The notes: generated from the sequence alone by a model not told the origin. A DNA stretch of 64,000 nt from Peptoniphilus rachelemmaiella (GCF_943169845.1 NZ_CALPBW010000002.1:85958-149957); one strand, 5' to 3'. Positions 15,229 to 25,370 are shown, numbered from the stretch's first letter. Made by a program: numbers and translations.

Positions 15229-16410
15229 CTAAAGTCCCAAAAGCTCAGATTTTATTTTGTTAAACTCGTCTTCGGTAATAACGCCGGCGTCCAGTAATTT
15301 TTTCATTTGAATGAGTTTTTCCGTCGGGTCCGCTTCCTGTGATGCAGGCGCCTGTTGTTGATTGTTCATCCCTTGATTCACCGGCTGCTGTGTCGCGCCC
15401 ATGACATTCCCTGCCGCGCCCATGCCCATGCCCATAAAGGCCATGTTGGCGCCGCCGCCGTTTTCTCCCGCCGCCTGCATGCCGCGGGCCACAGATTGTT
15501 GCATAAAGGAATTGCCTCGGGCGCCGGAAAGGGCATCGGCACGCTTTACATCTTTCATCATTTCCTTCGTATCCTCGTCGTATTCCATGGCGAGAATGGC
15601 GGTCTTCACGATGGTAAGCCCGCGCTCCGTCTTCCACTGATAGCCTTCCTCCACGGCCTCGGTGAGGCTCTTGGCAAAGCCCAGTTGATCCCCTTGAATG
15701 CGGCTCATGCGATTGCCTTTGGAGGGATCGTTGGTGTAGTTGGAGAAGGCGGCAGAAAGGGAACCGACCACTTCGTTGAAAAGCTGTTCCGCCGCGTCGT
15801 TATCCAAATCGCCGAAGTCGAAAACCGGCGCGTTTTGGGTCAGGAATTTTTGCGGCACGAAGTTTTTCACGAAGAGCAAGGGATCCACAATCTTCAAGGT
15901 ATAAGTACCTCGGGTCACGGCGCCGACTTGGGTGCCGAAAAAGGCATCGTCCCAGTAGATTTCGCTTTGGGTGCCGAAGCGATTGTTGGGGATTTCCTTT
16001 AGATTGACGTAAAAGGCCAATTGTTGGGCGCCGGCTTGTCCGCCGAATTGAATCTTCTCCCAAGTCGACTGAATCAAGCTGCCCACGGGATCTTCTGTGG
16101 TGAAGATGCTTTGGGCGTTGGCCTCGTCGCTTTGATAGATGAATCCGCCGGGCTCTGCCACAATGCCGGTGATGGCGCCGTCTTCCATGGTAATGAGGGC
16201 CGTCCCTTCAGGTACGATGATCTTGCTGCCCGAAGTAATAATATTGTCGTTGCCCTTGGTGTTTTCACCGCGACCGTTGTTGCTGCCCTTGGGCTTGGCT
16301 GCAAAAATAGCTGCCGTGGCGGGAATGCCTTCCGGCACCATGTAAAAATCCTTCCACTGATCAGCCAGGCTTCCGCCTAAAGCGCCGGTAAATGCTTTAA
16401 CAAATCCCAT
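15229..16410 (-). CDS. SPFH-domain protein with C-terminal SHOCT motif (YdjI-like)
   Basis: A 393-residue protein of the YdjI/'virion core' branch of SPFH proteins. The SPFH core covers roughly residues 45-290. A glycine/methionine/glutamine-rich linker follows (about 310-355), then a SHOCT module at the C-terminus (LIQMKKLLDAGVITEDEFN), a short domain often found in oligomerising proteins. There is no signal peptide or membrane helix, so membrane association would depend on the zinc-ribbon protein encoded nine bases downstream. Homologues form membrane-associated scaffolds in stress response. The pair is probably cotranscribed; an SLH gene lies just upstream on the same strand. Confidence 0.85.
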   Translation of the reverse strand: MGFVKAFTGALGGSLADQWKDFYMVPEGIPATAAIFAAKPKGSNNGRGENTKGNDNIITSGSKIIVPEGTALITMEDGAITGIVAEPGGFIYQSDEANAQSIFTTEDPVGSLIQSTWEKIQFGGQAGAQQLAFYVNLKEIPNNRFGTQSEIYWDDAFFGTQVGAVTRGTYTLKIVDPLLFVKNFVPQKFLTQNAPVFDFGDLDNDAAEQLFNEVVGSLSAAFSNYTNDPSKGNRMSRIQGDQLGFAKSLTEAVEEGYQWKTERGLTIVKTAILAMEYDEDTKEMMKDVKRADALSGARGNSFMQQSVARGMQAAGENGGGANMAFMGMGMGAAGNVMGATQQPVNQGMNNQQQAPASQEADPTEKLIQMKKLLDAGVITEDEFNKIKSELLGL

Positions 16411-16459
16411 CTTGTCCTCCTTTTTCTTTCATATCTTTTCTTGCTTTCAGGTGATCTTC

Positions 16460-17164
16460 TTATCCTTTCGGTAATTCCACTCTCGCTTCGTCATACAAGA
16501 GGCGTGCGGCAAATGCCACCGCTTCATTGCGTTGAATCTTTCCGTCGGGGTTAAAGCGCATCCACTCGTCGCCTACGGCAACCCCCATGCGGTACATCTT
16601 CAAAATTTCTTGATGGTGGGGCGTGCTTCTGTCCACATCGGGAATGTCCGTTAAGGGCACGTCGGGATTTAAAAACGCCCGTCCCGGCCGCTGGTCCACG
16701 TGGGCAAACATGCCCGCCACGTCCCTTCGCTTCGCCGGTGCGTTCCAATTTTCGCAGGCATAGAGTTTGACTTGTCCTTGTGCAACTTTTGGATTTCTGT
16801 AAATTCCATTTTCGTAACAGTAGCGCAGGTATTGACCGTACCACGGCGCGGTGCGGTTCGCCTCAAAGTCGGTGTATCGTTGCATTAATCTATCGTGCAG
16901 TTTCGCCGCCATGGTGGCCACTTCCCCCATGGTCACGTAGCCCTCGGGGTCGAAGGTGGTTTCGGTGCGTCCGTTTATAATGCCCTCGTTATAAGCGCAT
17001 TGAAGGTAGAAGCCGTACCAGCTGTCCTTGTCCACGTCGATAAAGGGCAGATATTCTTCCCCGTCGGGCATAATACCATTTCCTCCGGCATATGCGGTCG
17101 TTGAAACGAACGGGATGCAGACGAAAGCCGCCAGGATGAAAAGGGCTATGGATTTCTTGTTCAT
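16460..17164 (-). CDS. SLH-domain surface protein
   Basis: A 234-residue secreted protein with a signal peptide (residues 1-26, ending TTAYA) and three SLH-like repeats filling the mature part. They begin near LPFIDVDKDSWYGFYLQCAY, APWYGQYLRYCYENGIY, and LTDIPDVDRSTPHHQEILKM. SLH repeats bind pyruvylated secondary wall polymers, so the protein should be non-covalently attached to the cell wall. No enzymatic domain is present. The second repeat is degenerate. It ends 49 bases before the SPFH gene and may be transcribed with it. Confidence 0.85.
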   Translation of the reverse strand: MNKKSIALFILAAFVCIPFVSTTAYAGGNGIMPDGEEYLPFIDVDKDSWYGFYLQCAYNEGIINGRTETTFDPEGYVTMGEVATMAAKLHDRLMQRYTDFEANRTAPWYGQYLRYCYENGIYRNPKVAQGQVKLYACENWNAPAKRRDVAGMFAHVDQRPGRAFLNPDVPLTDIPDVDRSTPHHQEILKMYRMGVAVGDEWMRFNPDGKIQRNEAVAFAARLLYDEARVELPKG

Positions 17165-17312
17165 AGAGGACTCCTTTCTTTTTTCATCAACCGTCTGATG
17201 ACAGGTTCTCCGGATAGCTTTAGTCTAATCTATATTTGTAAAGCATCCATCACCTGGAAGTATGAGATCGGGGTTTTTTGAAAAATTTTTCCACGACATT
17301 TGAAAGGAGGGC
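17165..17312. other. Gap between rplQ and SLH gene
   Basis: Promoter region of the SLH gene presumably lies here, but I could not define a convincing -35/-10 pair. Confidence 0.4.
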
Positions 17313-17367
17313 ACAAAAAAAGACACCGCCCGTAAGCAGTGCCTCTATGTAGCCGGACATGCCGGCT
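17313..17367 (-). terminator. Terminator of the ribosomal protein supercluster
   Basis: Just after rplQ a short hairpin (17351-17367, AGCCGG/CCGGCT) is followed by a second hairpin (17322-17343, arms with G-U pairs) and a TTTTTTT run on the minus strand. Confidence 0.85.
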
Positions 17368-17368
17368 A

Positions 17369-17710
17369 TTAAACTAATTCGATGATGGCCATTTCTGCGC
17401 CGTCGCCACGACGGGGACCTTTTTTCAGAATGCGCGTATAACCGCCTTGACGGTCGGCGTATTCCGGTGCAATTTCTTCGAACACTTTCGTTACAACGGA
17501 TTCGTCGAAGATGTAAGCCAGTGCTTGACGTCTTGCGTGAAGATCGCCTCGTTTGCCGAGGGTAATCATCTTTTCAGCCATGCGTCTGGTTTCTTTTGCA
17601 CGGGTCACTGTGGTTTCAATGCGGCCTTCGCGCAATAGATCGGTTGTTAAGTTTCTTAACATGGCCCGTCTATGGGGCGTCGTGCGGCCTAATTTTCTGA
17701 GCTGTGCCAC
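17369..17710 (-). CDS. rplQ: 50S ribosomal protein L17
   Basis: 113 residues starting [20 protein letters not shown], the standard L17 N-terminus, and ending within the usual length of bacterial L17 (about 112-127). It binds 23S rRNA near the exit tunnel. Last gene of the supercluster, 13 bases after rpoA as in most Firmicutes, followed by the terminator. Confidence 0.97.
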   Translation of the reverse strand: MAQLRKLGRTTPHRRAMLRNLTTDLLREGRIETTVTRAKETRRMAEKMITLGKRGDLHARRQALAYIFDESVVTKVFEEIAPEYADRQGGYTRILKKGPRRGDGAEMAIIELV

Positions 17711-17723
17711 AATGGTTCCTCCT

Positions 17724-18671
17724 TTATTCTTCGTTTTCTCTGAGAGAGAGTCCGAGTTCGTCCAGTTTTTCTTGCACTTCTTCCAGGCTCTTCTTTCCGA
17801 GATTTCTAACTTTCATCATTTCGTCTTCGGTTTTGTCCGTGAGCTCGCTCACGGTGTTGATGCCGGCGCGTTTCAGACAATTGAAGCTGCGAACGGACAG
17901 ATCCAACTCTTCCACGGTCATTTCAAGGACTTTTTCCTTTTGTCCTTCCGGTTTTTCAACCATAATGTCCATGTCGTTGACTTCTTCTGTCATGGAGACG
18001 AACAGATCCAAGTGTTCCATGAGAATCTTGGCTGCCAGAGACGTGGCTTCGTCGGCGGTCATGGAACCGTCGGTTTCCACATCCAGGATCAAACGATCGT
18101 AATCGGTACGCAAACCGACACGGGTGTTTTCTACATTCCAATTCACCATACGAATAGGCGTGTAGTTGGAATCCACGGCGATAACGCCGATCTCGGTGAT
18201 TTCGTCTTTTTTCAGTTCGCTCGGCTCGTAGCCCCGGCCTCGTTCGATGACGAGTTCCATATAAAAGTTCGCATCGTCGTTTAAAGTGGCGATGTGGTGT
18301 TCGGGATTGACGATTTCCACACCGGCCGGCAAGGTAATGTCTCCGGCGACCAGTTCCCCGGCGCCCACTTTCTCAACGGAAAGGCGCACAGGTTCGTCTT
18401 GATCGCTTTTAAACACGATGCCTTTAATGTTCAGGATAATCTCCGGAACGTCTTCTAATACGCCGTCGATGACGCTGAATTCGTGTTCGACGCCGCGAAT
18501 GTTGACGAAGGAAACAGCACAACCCGGAAGCGAGGAGAACAGCACTCTGCGAAGGGAGTTGCCTAATGTGATGCCGTAGCCGTTTTCCAACGGCTCGACG
18601 ATAAATCTTCCCTTATTGCCGTCGCTTGATACTTGTTCAACTACAATACTAGGCTTTTCAATTTCAATCAT
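17724..18671 (-). CDS. rpoA: RNA polymerase alpha subunit
   Basis: 315 residues. The N-terminal assembly domain (to about 225) contains [20 protein letters not shown], and the C-terminal helix-hairpin-helix domain contains [19 protein letters not shown] and [13 protein letters not shown]. Both are hallmark alpha sequences. The protein nucleates polymerase assembly and contacts UP elements and activators. It lies between rpsK and rplQ. Many Firmicutes have rpsD between rpsK and rpoA; here only 64 bases separate them. Confidence 0.98.
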   Translation of the reverse strand: MIEIEKPSIVVEQVSSDGNKGRFIVEPLENGYGITLGNSLRRVLFSSLPGCAVSFVNIRGVEHEFSVIDGVLEDVPEIILNIKGIVFKSDQDEPVRLSVEKVGAGELVAGDITLPAGVEIVNPEHHIATLNDDANFYMELVIERGRGYEPSELKKDEITEIGVIAVDSNYTPIRMVNWNVENTRVGLRTDYDRLILDVETDGSMTADEATSLAAKILMEHLDLFVSMTEEVNDMDIMVEKPEGQKEKVLEMTVEELDLSVRSFNCLKRAGINTVSELTDKTEDEMMKVRNLGKKSLEEVQEKLDELGLSLRENEE

Positions 18672-18735
18672 ATTTTCGCCCTCCTGGGAATGGATCTGTA
18701 GAGACTTTCTCGTGAGATGGTATGCTGTTTAACTA

Positions 18736-19131
18736 TCAGACTCTACGACGTTTCGGCGGACGGCAACCGTTGTGAGGAATGGGGGTTACGTCTTTAATCA
18801 TGGTAACTTCCAAACCGGATGCTTGTAAGGAACGGATGGCCGCTTCACGACCGCTGCCGGGTCCCTTGACGAAGACTTCAACGCTCTTTAAGCCGTGTTC
18901 CTTTGCCTTGGTGGCCGCTTCTTGAGCAGCTTCTTGTGCAGCAAAGGGCGTGGATTTTCTGGAACCTTTGAAGCCGAGTTGACCGGCACTGGACCAGGAG
19001 ATGACATTGCCGCTCATGTCGGTCAAGGTCACCATGGTGTTGTTAAAGGAAGAAGCAATATGCGCTTGTCCTTTTTCAATATTCTTGCGCACTCTCTTTT
19101 TGGAGCGCGTAGCTCTACCTTGTTTAGCCAT
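18736..19131 (-). CDS. rpsK: 30S ribosomal protein S11
   Basis: 131 residues ending in the conserved [18 protein letters not shown], with [20 protein letters not shown] and [13 protein letters not shown] in the core. S11 forms part of the 30S platform. Nine bases after rpsM. Confidence 0.98.
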   Translation of the reverse strand: MAKQGRATRSKKRVRKNIEKGQAHIASSFNNTMVTLTDMSGNVISWSSAGQLGFKGSRKSTPFAAQEAAQEAATKAKEHGLKSVEVFVKGPGSGREAAIRSLQASGLEVTMIKDVTPIPHNGCRPPKRRRV

Positions 19132-19140
19132 TTAGCCCTC

Positions 19141-19503
19141 CTACTTCTTCTTCGATACAATCTTCTTCGGACCTTTGCGCGTTCTCGCATTGGTCTTGGT
19201 TTTTTGACCGCGAACGGGCAGGCCTCTCTTGTGGCGAATGCCACGGTAGCAGTTGATTTCGCGCAGACGCTTAATGTTCATTGCGATTTCGCGTCGTAAA
19301 TCCCCTTCTACATGGTATTCGTCGATGACTTTACGAATCGAGGCGATTTCCGCTTCGGTTAAGTCTTTAATATACGTGTTGAAGTCGACGCCGGCTTTCG
19401 TCAGGATTTCTTGGGCGCGGGAACGTCCGATGCCGTAAATATAGGTGAGCCCGATTTCAGCTCGTTTTTCTCTAGGTAAGTCAATACCAGCAATTCTTGC
19501 CAT
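19141..19503 (-). CDS. rpsM: 30S ribosomal protein S13
   Basis: 120 residues starting [26 protein letters not shown], with the conserved [25 protein letters not shown] near the end. It sits in the 30S head and contacts the P-site tRNA and 50S bridge. Eleven bases downstream of rpmJ. Confidence 0.98.
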   Translation of the reverse strand: MARIAGIDLPREKRAEIGLTYIYGIGRSRAQEILTKAGVDFNTYIKDLTEAEIASIRKVIDEYHVEGDLRREIAMNIKRLREINCYRGIRHKRGLPVRGQKTKTNARTRKGPKKIVSKKK

Positions 19504-19514
19504 GCCAACACCCC

Positions 19515-19628
19515 CTATCCTTGTCTTTGTTTATGCTTCGGGTTTTCGCAAATCACCATGACGCGTCCTTTGCGCTTGATGACTTTGCATTTATCACACA
19601 TCTTCTTAACTGAAGGTCTTACTTTCAT
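19515..19628 (-). CDS. rpmJ: 50S ribosomal protein L36
   Basis: A 37-residue protein starting [20 protein letters not shown] and ending NPKHKQRQG. It is the zinc-binding (C+) type, with the C-x2-C, C and H ligands all present. Preceded by a GGAGG site. It lies in the usual infA-rpmJ-rpsM order. Confidence 0.97.
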   Translation of the reverse strand: MKVRPSVKKMCDKCKVIKRKGRVMVICENPKHKQRQG

Positions 19629-19644
19629 TTCGTCCCCTCCTAAA

Positions 19645-19863
19645 CTATTTCTTTCTCCAGGTAATACGTCCGCGGGTTAAGTCATAAGGACTCAGCTCGA
19701 CGGTCACCCGATCGCCGGGCAATATACGAATGTAGTGCATGCGCAATTTACCGGAGATATGAGCTAGAATTTCGTGTCCGTTTTCTAACTTAACCTTAAA
19801 GTTTGTATTGGGCAGGGCATCAGTTACGACGCCTTCCACTTCAATGACATCTTCTTTTGCCAT
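19645..19863 (-). CDS. infA: Translation initiation factor IF-1
   Basis: 72 residues, the exact usual length, an S1-type OB fold with [19 protein letters not shown] at the start and [23 protein letters not shown] sequence near the end. It binds the 30S A site during initiation. Located between the KOW-domain gene and rpmJ. Confidence 0.98.
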   Translation of the reverse strand: MAKEDVIEVEGVVTDALPNTNFKVKLENGHEILAHISGKLRMHYIRILPGDRVTVELSPYDLTRGRITWRKK

Positions 19864-19876
19864 GGTTGCATCCTCC

Positions 19877-20143
19877 TTATGCCTCTTGGAAGCGAGACAG
19901 TTGTTTACGAATATAGCTATCGTTTAACGGTCTATCCTCAGGTTTCAGATCCACAAGAGAATGGGTTTTTTGCAAATGCATGGCCTTTTTCCGCTTGGGA
20001 TTATCCAACGTTCTTCTCTTGCCGTCTGCCAGAAGAAGATATCTGTCGTCAATCACTTCCAAGACCACAAAGAAACCTTCTTTGTCTCTGCCCGCCTTGG
20101 ATATGACTACCTGACCGACCTTAATATCTGCGGTGGTGTTCAT
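19877..20143 (-). CDS. KOW-domain RNA-binding protein (L14e-like)
   Basis: 88 residues. The N-terminal half is a KOW/SH3-like fold ([20 protein letters not shown], then [20 protein letters not shown]). This small family is regularly encoded between adk/map and infA in Clostridia and is often annotated as L14e-like or KOW RNA-binding protein. Its precise role is unknown; location and basic stretch suggest ribosome or RNA binding. Six bases follow adk; no map gene is present on either side. Confidence 0.85.
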   Translation of the reverse strand: MNTTADIKVGQVVISKAGRDKEGFFVVLEVIDDRYLLLADGKRRTLDNPKRKKAMHLQKTHSLVDLKPEDRPLNDSYIRKQLSRFQEA

Positions 20144-20149
20144 CGACGA

Positions 20150-20800
20150 TTAGGCCTCGTTGTCGAGCCCACGCCGTATTTGCGTAAATACATCGTCGAT
20201 GGCTTTGGAACCGTCGATATCCAGTAACAGTCCTTGCGCTTTATAATAGTCGATTAACGGGGAAGTTTGTCTTTCGTAGACGTCGATGCGCTTCTTCACC
20301 GTTTCTTCCGTATCGTCATCACGTTGAATGAGCTTTGTGTTGTCGTCGTCGCAGATGCCTTCCACCTTCGGTTGTTGATTCTTCACGTGGTAGGTTCTGC
20401 CGCAGGTGGGGCAAACCCGTCTGCCGACGGCGCGATCAATAAGCAGTTCGCTGGGAACATGGATATTAACGACACAATCCAATTTGATGCCCATGGCTTC
20501 TAACGCTGCGTCTAAAGAGACGGCTTGGTTTACCGTGCGAGGGAAGCCGTCTAATAAAAAGCCTGCTTCCACATCGGGTTTTTTCAAGCGGTCCACGACA
20601 ATCTCGTTGACAACTTCGTCGGGAACCAACTCGCCGCGATCCATGAAGCTTTTGGCTTTCTTGCCGAGTTCCGTGGCATTTTTAATGTTTTCGCGGAAAA
20701 TATCGCCTGTGGAAATGTGAACCACATTGTACGTTTCGACGATGGATGCCGCTTGGGTGCCTTTGCCGGCGCCCGGCGGGCCTAAAATGACTAGTCTCAT
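20150..20800 (-). CDS. adk: Adenylate kinase
   Basis: 216 residues. P-loop GPPGAGKGTQA near the start, the AMP-binding region, DGFPRT, and a LID domain with zinc-binding cysteines (CPTCGRTYH then a later cysteine/aspartate pair, CDDDN). It catalyses ATP + AMP = 2 ADP. It starts ten bases after secY, the usual spc-operon position. Confidence 0.97.
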   Translation of the reverse strand: MRLVILGPPGAGKGTQAASIVETYNVVHISTGDIFRENIKNATELGKKAKSFMDRGELVPDEVVNEIVVDRLKKPDVEAGFLLDGFPRTVNQAVSLDAALEAMGIKLDCVVNIHVPSELLIDRAVGRRVCPTCGRTYHVKNQQPKVEGICDDDNTKLIQRDDDTEETVKKRIDVYERQTSPLIDYYKAQGLLLDIDGSKAIDDVFTQIRRGLDNEA

Positions 20801-20810
20801 GTGATCCTCC

Positions 20811-22091
20811 TTATTTTAGGAATCCCTTATAGTGTCGCATCATTAATTGTTGTTCCAAAATTCGTGCCGTTTCCATAATAACGCCGACGACGATGATTAA
20901 ACTGGTGCCGCCGAAGCTAAAGTGCATGCCCGTGATTTTTTCTAAAATCGTAGGCAAAACAGACAACAGGGCCAGGGCCAATGCGCCGGGGAAAACCAGA
21001 CGGTTTACCATTTGTTGCAGGTATTCCGATGTTTTCTTGCCGGGGCGAATGCCGGGAATAAAGCCGCCGTTTTGTTGTAGGTTTTTGGAATATTCCACCG
21101 TGTTAAATTGGATGGCCGTATAGAAGAAGGTAAAGAAGACGATCAACAGGACCATGAAGATGCTGTAAATAAAGATCCCAATATTACCTGCCGGCGTAAA
21201 CCATTTGGTCATGAATTTGGCCGCTTGAGAATTCGGGCCTTGGAACATGACGATAATCGATGGAATACTCATAATGGTTTGAGCGAAAATGATCGGCATG
21301 ACGCCGCTCATGAGAACTTTAATGGGAATATGGGTGCTTTGACCGCCGTACATTTTCCGTCCCACGACGCGCTTGGCGTATTGAACGGGTACTTTGCGTT
21401 GCCCTTCGTTAAGCAGGACGACGAAGAAGACGATGGCAATCGCCAGGGCGATGAAAACAACGACCCAAGCCCAAGATACCATGCCTGCTGCCGCCATGCG
21501 GAAGGAAGCCCATATATCAGCGGGGAATCTGGCTACGATCCCTGCAAAGATGAGTAGAGAGATCCCGTTTCCGATCCCTTTTTCCGTAATCATTTCACCA
21601 ATCCAAATCAGGAAGGTACTCCCAGCCACAACAGAGAGAATAATGACCACGTCTTGGAACGGGTTGGCGGTGTTCACTGCTTGTCTGTAGAAGCCGTAGG
21701 TGTAACCGATGGCTTGTACGGCAGCCAGTGCAACCGCTAAATACCTTGTATACTTTGCGATCTTTTTCCGTCCGGTTTCGCCTTCTTTGCTGAGCGCTTC
21801 CAAGCTTGGAATCGCAATGGTCAACAATTGAAGCACGATGGATGCCGTGATGTAGGGATAAATGCTCGTCGCAAAGACGGAGAAATGTCCGAAGTTACCG
21901 CCGCTCATTAAATCCAAGAACGAGAGTATACCACCTTGTTGTTGGTTAAAAATCTTCGCTATCGCCGACCGATCCATAAAGGGAACGGGAATGTGGCTGC
22001 CGAAGCGAAAGACCACGAGCATCAACACGGTGAAGAGAAGCTTTTTTCGAATTTCCGGGATCTTCCAAGCATCTCTAAAGGTTTGGATCAT
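20811..22091 (-). CDS. secY: Protein translocase subunit SecY
   Basis: 426 residues with ten membrane helices. It carries the plug/early region GGNFGHFSVFATSIYPYITA, the cytosolic loop ALSKEGETGRKKIAKYTRYL and the C-terminal GTSLIIVVGVIMET. It forms the central channel for Sec-dependent export, which the signal-peptide proteins of this window use. Its ATG directly abuts the rplO stop. Confidence 0.98.
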   Translation of the reverse strand: MIQTFRDAWKIPEIRKKLLFTVLMLVVFRFGSHIPVPFMDRSAIAKIFNQQQGGILSFLDLMSGGNFGHFSVFATSIYPYITASIVLQLLTIAIPSLEALSKEGETGRKKIAKYTRYLAVALAAVQAIGYTYGFYRQAVNTANPFQDVVIILSVVAGSTFLIWIGEMITEKGIGNGISLLIFAGIVARFPADIWASFRMAAAGMVSWAWVVVFIALAIAIVFFVVLLNEGQRKVPVQYAKRVVGRKMYGGQSTHIPIKVLMSGVMPIIFAQTIMSIPSIIVMFQGPNSQAAKFMTKWFTPAGNIGIFIYSIFMVLLIVFFTFFYTAIQFNTVEYSKNLQQNGGFIPGIRPGKKTSEYLQQMVNRLVFPGALALALLSVLPTILEKITGMHFSFGGTSLIIVVGVIMETARILEQQLMMRHYKGFLK

Positions 22092-22541
22092 CTAGATCAC
22101 CTCAGCCTTTCCCCCTGCCGCTTCGATTTTTTCAGCTGCGGATTTGGAGAAGTGGTTGGCCTTGACGTTAACAGAGACGTTAATGTCGCCGTTACCTAAA
22201 ATGCGTAAGCCGTTTTTGGCGTCGGCACGCTTAACCATACCGCTTTCAATCAAGGAATCCAAGGTAACGGTCGATCCGTTTTCAAATTGGTTTAATGCGT
22301 CTACGTTTACAATGGCATATTGTTTTTTGAAAATATTGGTAAAGCCACGTTTCGGAAGACGACGGAAAAGGGGCATTTGGCCACCTTCAAAGCCGGGGCG
22401 AACGCCGCCGCCACTGCGGGCCTTTTGACCCTTGTGGCCGCGTCCGGCGGTCTTACCGGTACCGGAACCGATACCGCGGCCGAGACGTTTCTTTGCCTTG
22501 ACTCCTCCACCTTCTTGAGGTCTTAAATCATGCAATTTCAT
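22092..22541 (-). CDS. rplO: 50S ribosomal protein L15
   Basis: 149 residues starting [20 protein letters not shown], with the glycine-rich [20 protein letters not shown] stretch typical of L15. A longer frame begins ten codons earlier, but AAGGAGGTG is spaced correctly only for the ATG at 22541. It ends immediately before secY. Confidence 0.97.
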   Translation of the reverse strand: MKLHDLRPQEGGGVKAKKRLGRGIGSGTGKTAGRGHKGQKARSGGGVRPGFEGGQMPLFRRLPKRGFTNIFKKQYAIVNVDALNQFENGSTVTLDSLIESGMVKRADAKNGLRILGNGDINVSVNVKANHFSKSAAEKIEAAGGKAEVI

Positions 22542-22554
22542 TACGTCCACCTCC

Positions 22555-22731
22555 TTAGTCGACAATTTCAACCATAAAGTCTACTTTGTTGATCATGCCG
22601 CGGATTTGAGGTGTATCCTGTTTTTCAACGACTTGACCGACTTTTCTGAGACCTAAGGCTTTAATCGTGCGTTTGTGTTTTTCAATTCTTCCGATGGGGC
22701 TTCTTTTGAGTTTAATTTTAATGGTACTCAT
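22555..22731 (-). CDS. rpmD: 50S ribosomal protein L30
   Basis: 58 residues starting [20 protein letters not shown] and continuing [20 protein letters not shown], the standard short bacterial L30. It sits between rpsE and rplO with normal spacing and a GGGGGATG ribosome-binding site. Confidence 0.97.
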   Translation of the reverse strand: MSTIKIKLKRSPIGRIEKHKRTIKALGLRKVGQVVEKQDTPQIRGMINKVDFMVEIVD

Positions 22732-22741
22732 CACATCCCCC

Positions 22742-23254
22742 TTATCCTAAAATTTCGTCGACGCTTTTGCCGCGAAGTTTAGCTACATTTTCAACGGTCT
22801 TTAAAGACGTTAACCCTTCCATCGTGGCGTTCACGGTGTTTCTCGGATTGGACGATCCGATGCTGTGGGTGTAGATATCTTTAATCCCCGCAAGCTCGCA
22901 TACGGCACGGACGCTTCCGCCGGCGATAACACCGGTACCGGGACGAGCCGGTTTCAAGAACACGCGGCCTGCGCCGAAGACGCCGGTTACTTTGTGGGGG
23001 ATGGTGTTTCCGACCAAATTAATCTTCACCATGTTTTTCTTCGCCGCTTGGCTACCCTTGCGAATCGCTTCGGGAACTTCCAGGGCCTTGCCGGTACCGA
23101 TACCGACGCGACCGTTTCTGTCGCCGACGACGACGAGGGCAGAAAAACGCATATTACGACCGCCCTTAACGGTCTTTGCAACACGGTTGATAGCAACGAC
23201 TCTTTCGTCGAGTTCCGTGTCTCTATCTCTGGTATTGTTTTTCGTACGGTTCAA
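22742..23254 (-). CDS. rpsE: 30S ribosomal protein S5
   Basis: 170 residues: N-terminal double-stranded-RNA-binding fold ([20 protein letters not shown], then [20 protein letters not shown]) and C-terminal domain ([20 protein letters not shown]). S5 contributes to decoding accuracy and mRNA entry. Standard spc position between rplR and rpmD. Confidence 0.98.
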   Translation of the reverse strand: MNRTKNNTRDRDTELDERVVAINRVAKTVKGGRNMRFSALVVVGDRNGRVGIGTGKALEVPEAIRKGSQAAKKNMVKINLVGNTIPHKVTGVFGAGRVFLKPARPGTGVIAGGSVRAVCELAGIKDIYTHSIGSSNPRNTVNATMEGLTSLKTVENVAKLRGKSVDEILG

Positions 23255-23265
23255 TCTTTCCCTCC

Positions 23266-23628
23266 TTAGAACTTCAGTCCTGCTTCGCGAGCAGCTTCGG
23301 CTAAAGCGGCGATGCGACCGTGATAAATGTAACCGGAGCGATCGAAGACGGCTTCTTCAATGCCGTTTTCTTTTGCTTTCTTTCCGATTGCTTCACCGAC
23401 GGCTTTGGCCGCTTCTACGTTCTTCGTGCTTTCCAGATTCAAGGACTTGTCCAAGGTGGAAGCACTGGCCAATGTCTTTCCGTTTACATCGTCAATCAGT
23501 TGAGCGTACAGGTGGTGCGCACTGCGGTAAATGGCAAGACGAGGTTTGGATTCCGTTCCGTTAATTTTCTGTCTGACGCGAATATGTCTCGCTTTTCGAT
23601 TGCCTTGGCGATCAACTTTTTTAAACAA
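23266..23628 (-). CDS. rplR: 50S ribosomal protein L18
   Basis: 120 residues starting [20 protein letters not shown], with [20 protein letters not shown] and the conserved [19 protein letters not shown] end. It binds 5S rRNA. Between rplF and rpsE. Confidence 0.98.
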   Translation of the reverse strand: MFKKVDRQGNRKARHIRVRQKINGTESKPRLAIYRSAHHLYAQLIDDVNGKTLASASTLDKSLNLESTKNVEAAKAVGEAIGKKAKENGIEEAVFDRSGYIYHGRIAALAEAAREAGLKF

Positions 23629-23645
23629 AACACTCCACTCCTTTC

Positions 23646-24182
23646 TTACTTACCGGTCTTACCGACTTTTCTGCGTACGTATTCGCCAACGTAGCGAATG
23701 CCCTTGCCCTTGTAGGGTTCCGGCGAACGGAAGCTGCGAATGTAGGCAGCGTAGGCGCCTACTTTTTGCTTATCGATTCCGCGCACGATGATTTGCGTGT
23801 TGGACGGAACTTCGACTTCGATTCCTTCGGGATCTTCAAGTTCGATCGGGTGGGAGTGACCGAGGTTTAAGTTCAGCTTTTTGCCTTGCTTTTGCGCACG
23901 GTAACCGGTACCGATGATTTCCATTTGCTTTTCGTAACCGTTGACGACGCCTTCGATGTTGTTGGCGATGAGGGTACGATAAAGGCCGTGGAGCGCGCGA
24001 ATGTCTTTATTGTCATTGGGACGCGTAACGACGACTTGATTGTCTTCGACGGCGACGGTAATGGCCGGATCGATTTCAGTTTGAAGGACGCCCTTGGGCC
24101 CTTTTACTTCGACGATGTGGCCGTTGATCTTCACTTCTACGCCGGAAGGGATATCGATAGGATTTTTTCCGATTCTGGACAT
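23646..24182 (-). CDS. rplF: 50S ribosomal protein L6
   Basis: 178 residues starting [20 protein letters not shown], with two L6 folds and the C-terminal signature [20 protein letters not shown]. It lies near the factor-binding site of the 50S subunit. Confidence 0.98.
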   Translation of the reverse strand: MSRIGKNPIDIPSGVEVKINGHIVEVKGPKGVLQTEIDPAITVAVEDNQVVVTRPNDNKDIRALHGLYRTLIANNIEGVVNGYEKQMEIIGTGYRAQKQGKKLNLNLGHSHPIELEDPEGIEVEVPSNTQIIVRGIDKQKVGAYAAYIRSFRSPEPYKGKGIRYVGEYVRRKVGKTGK

Positions 24183-24197
24183 CTTTTTCTCCTTCCT

Positions 24198-24593
24198 TTA
24201 CCAAACGTAGCAGAGAACTTCTCCGCCAACTTGTTCCTTGCGTGCATCGCGGTCCGTCATAATGCCCTTGGAAGTAGAGATGACGGCAATGCCTAAGCCA
24301 CCTAATACCTTGGGGATTTCCGTGTTCTTTGCGTAAACGCGAAGACCGGGTTTGGAAATGCGCTTAATGCCGCTGATTACTTTTTCGTCGTTTCTTCCGT
24401 ATTTTAATTCTACATTAATTTTGCCTTGCGGGCCTTCTTCAAGCACGTCGTAGCCTTTAATATAGCCTTCCTCGAGAAGGATACGGGCGATTTCCGCCTT
24501 TATTTTCGAAGCGGGAATCTCAACAGATTTATGTTTTGCATCGTTGCCATTACGGATTCTCGTAAGCATATCTGCAATAGGGTCTGTCATCAT
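24198..24593 (-). CDS. rpsH: 30S ribosomal protein S8
   Basis: 131 residues with [19 protein letters not shown] at the N-terminus and [20 protein letters not shown] near the end. A TTG two codons upstream is in frame, but the ATG at 24593 is better spaced from GGAGGAATTGACT; the adjacent ATG at 24590 is equally possible. S8 binds helix 21 of 16S rRNA and is a translational repressor of the spc operon in enteric bacteria. Confidence 0.97.
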   Translation of the reverse strand: MMTDPIADMLTRIRNGNDAKHKSVEIPASKIKAEIARILLEEGYIKGYDVLEEGPQGKINVELKYGRNDEKVISGIKRISKPGLRVYAKNTEIPKVLGGLGIAVISTSKGIMTDRDARKEQVGGEVLCYVW

Positions 24594-24618
24594 AGTCAAT
24601 TCCTCCTTTCGGTTAGCC

Positions 24619-24804
24619 TTACCAGCTTGCCTTTCTTACGCCGGGGATTTGCCCTGCGTAAGCCAGTTTACGGAAACAAATTCTGCAAATACCGTATTTT
24701 CTCAGTACTGCGTGAGGGCGACCGCAAATTTTGCATCGGGTATAGTTTCTGGCGCTGTACTTGCTTTTACGTTTTTGCTTCGCTACCATGGATTTCTTTG
24801 CCAC
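24619..24804 (-). CDS. rpsZ: 30S ribosomal protein S14, zinc-binding type
   Basis: 61 residues with two C-x2-C pairs (CKICGR and CRICFR), the zinc-binding type Z (rpsN1/rpsZ) of Firmicutes rather than the longer zinc-free form. The end, [18 protein letters not shown], is typical. It starts after rplE with only three bases between them. Confidence 0.97.
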   Translation of the reverse strand: MAKKSMVAKQKRKSKYSARNYTRCKICGRPHAVLRKYGICRICFRKLAYAGQIPGVRKASW

Positions 24805-24807
24805 AGT

Positions 24808-25359
24808 TTAACCCTCCTTCTTTGCAAAAGGCATGCCCATCTTTTCAAGGAAAGACTTTGCCTCTTCGTCTGTTTCGGCGGTTGTCACGATGGTAATATC
24901 CATGCCGCGCAACGTGTCGATTTTATCGTATTCGATTTCCGGGAAAATCAATTGTTCTTTGAGTCCCAGAGCGTAGTTTCCTCTGCCGTCGAATGCCGTG
25001 GGTTTAATGCCGCGGAAGTCGCGAACGCGCGGCAGGGCGACGTTCATGAGCTTGTCGAGGAAATCATACATTCTGTCACCGCGAAGGGTAACTTTGCAAC
25101 CGATGGCGCTGCCTTCACGCAATTTGAAGTTTGCGATGGACTTGCGCGCTTTGGTGATAATCGGTTTTTGGCCTGCGATTAAGGTCAAGTCGTTAATGGC
25201 ACTTTCCAGCGCTTTCGGATTGTCCTTCGCTTCGCCCAGACCAATGTTAATCACGACCTTTTCAAGGCGAGGAATTTGCATGGTGTTGGCATACTTAAAC
25301 TCGTCCATTAAAGCAGGTGCGACTTCGTTTTGGATTTTATCTTTTAATCTCGATGTCAT
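24808..25359 (-). CDS. rplE: 50S ribosomal protein L5
   Basis: 183 residues with [20 protein letters not shown] at the N-terminus, the [13 protein letters not shown] stretch and the C-terminal [20 protein letters not shown]. The in-frame GTG just before the ATG is less well spaced from AGGAGG. L5 binds 5S rRNA and contacts the P-site tRNA. Confidence 0.97.
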   Translation of the reverse strand: MTSRLKDKIQNEVAPALMDEFKYANTMQIPRLEKVVINIGLGEAKDNPKALESAINDLTLIAGQKPIITKARKSIANFKLREGSAIGCKVTLRGDRMYDFLDKLMNVALPRVRDFRGIKPTAFDGRGNYALGLKEQLIFPEIEYDKIDTLRGMDITIVTTAETDEEAKSFLEKMGMPFAKKEG

Positions 25360-25370
25360 CACAGGCCTCC

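Noticed and set aside
15355..16002. 215-codon plus-strand frame opposite the SPFH gene
   Set aside because: GC-rich antisense shadow; the minus-strand SPFH/SHOCT protein is clear.
17553..18284. 243-codon plus-strand frame opposite rpoA/rplQ
   Set aside because: Antisense shadow of conserved genes.
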